DNA of 64,000 bases, taken from the NCBI RefSeq assembly GCF_013240295.1, contig NZ_JABETK010000002.1:1550001-1614000 (forward strand). Reading direction: 5' to 3'. The notes under the pieces are model-generated. The model saw only the letters and a list, made by a program, of their open reading frames with translations. It made no database searches and was not told the origin of the DNA. Shown in pieces: positions 63,986 through 64,000 of this stretch. Positions within the stretch are counted from its first letter, which is position 1. Each line of letters opens with the position of its first letter. The DNA is from Neoaquamicrobium sediminum (GTDB taxonomy: Bacteria > Pseudomonadota > Alphaproteobacteria > Rhizobiales > Rhizobiaceae). Position numbers and translations under genes: made by a program.

Positions 63986-64000
63986 ATGTCCGTAGCACGC
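63986..64000 (+). CDS. 5' end of an unidentified gene, cut by window edge
   Basis: ATG at 63986 reading MSVAR, with AAGGGAGA at 63974-63981 as a good ribosome-binding site. Only five codons are visible. It is divergent from mobA and may belong to molybdenum cofactor or molybdoenzyme functions by context only. Confidence 0.4.

Overview
This is a GC-rich stretch of an alphaproteobacterial chromosome. It looks like order Hyphomicrobiales (Rhizobiales), probably a Phyllobacteriaceae/Mesorhizobium-like organism. This rests on the style of the genes (several TRAP, TTT and ABC importers with FCD-type GntR regulators, a Pha/Mnh-type antiporter with fused A and B subunits) and on palindromic intergenic elements of the kind common in rhizobia. 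The assignment is inferred from gene content. No rRNA, tRNA, CRISPR array, prophage or insertion sequence was seen.

Layout. 1-10101: a non-phosphorylating L-fucose-type sugar pathway. It has a ribose-family ABC importer, lactonase, diketo-acid hydrolase, ketodeoxy-acid dehydrogenase, GntR regulator, aldose dehydrogenase, UxaA-type dehydratase and mutarotase. Three copies of a shared palindrome mark its promoters. 10123-17052: a TRAP importer with an isocitrate-lyase/PEP-mutase-family lyase, a dehydrogenase, a GntR regulator and an FAH-family enzyme; the substrate is unknown. 17220-25517: mixed genes (DUF4126, mercuric-reductase-like flavoprotein, M23 peptidase, alpha/beta hydrolase, a divergent pair of DJ-1/PfpI proteins, FadE). 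25598-34209: a peptide-family ABC importer with an M20 amidohydrolase, GntR regulator and KduD-like dehydrogenase. 34280-43456: an XRE regulator, a second TRAP importer, pyrK, pyrD, an M20 amidohydrolase, pyrC, pyrE and a small hypothetical gene. 43571-46759: an extradiol dioxygenase/DUF1932 pair and a UPF0104 membrane protein. 46698-53505: DUF502 and the mnhG-F-E-D-C-AB sodium/proton antiporter operon. 53660-64000: an AI-2E-family permease, moeA, a tctABC importer with its tctD regulator and an unusual kinase/binding-protein fusion, a small membrane protein and mobA.

The most interesting unit is 35392-43117. TRAP importer + NADH-type dihydroorotate dehydrogenase (PyrK/PyrD) + M20 ureido-amidohydrolase + dihydroorotase encodes every step needed to import orotate or dihydroorotate and degrade it to aspartate. 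PyrE offers the alternative route to UMP. This is a hypothesis from gene content.

A caution for all users: nine genes (including pyrC, pyrK, the fused kinase and the UxaA-type dehydratase) are interrupted by small indels, 11 junctions in all. Nearly all are single missing bases, several in homopolymer runs. This pattern points to residual sequencing/assembly errors rather than real pseudogenes. They are typed as pseudogenes here only because the reading frame is broken as given.
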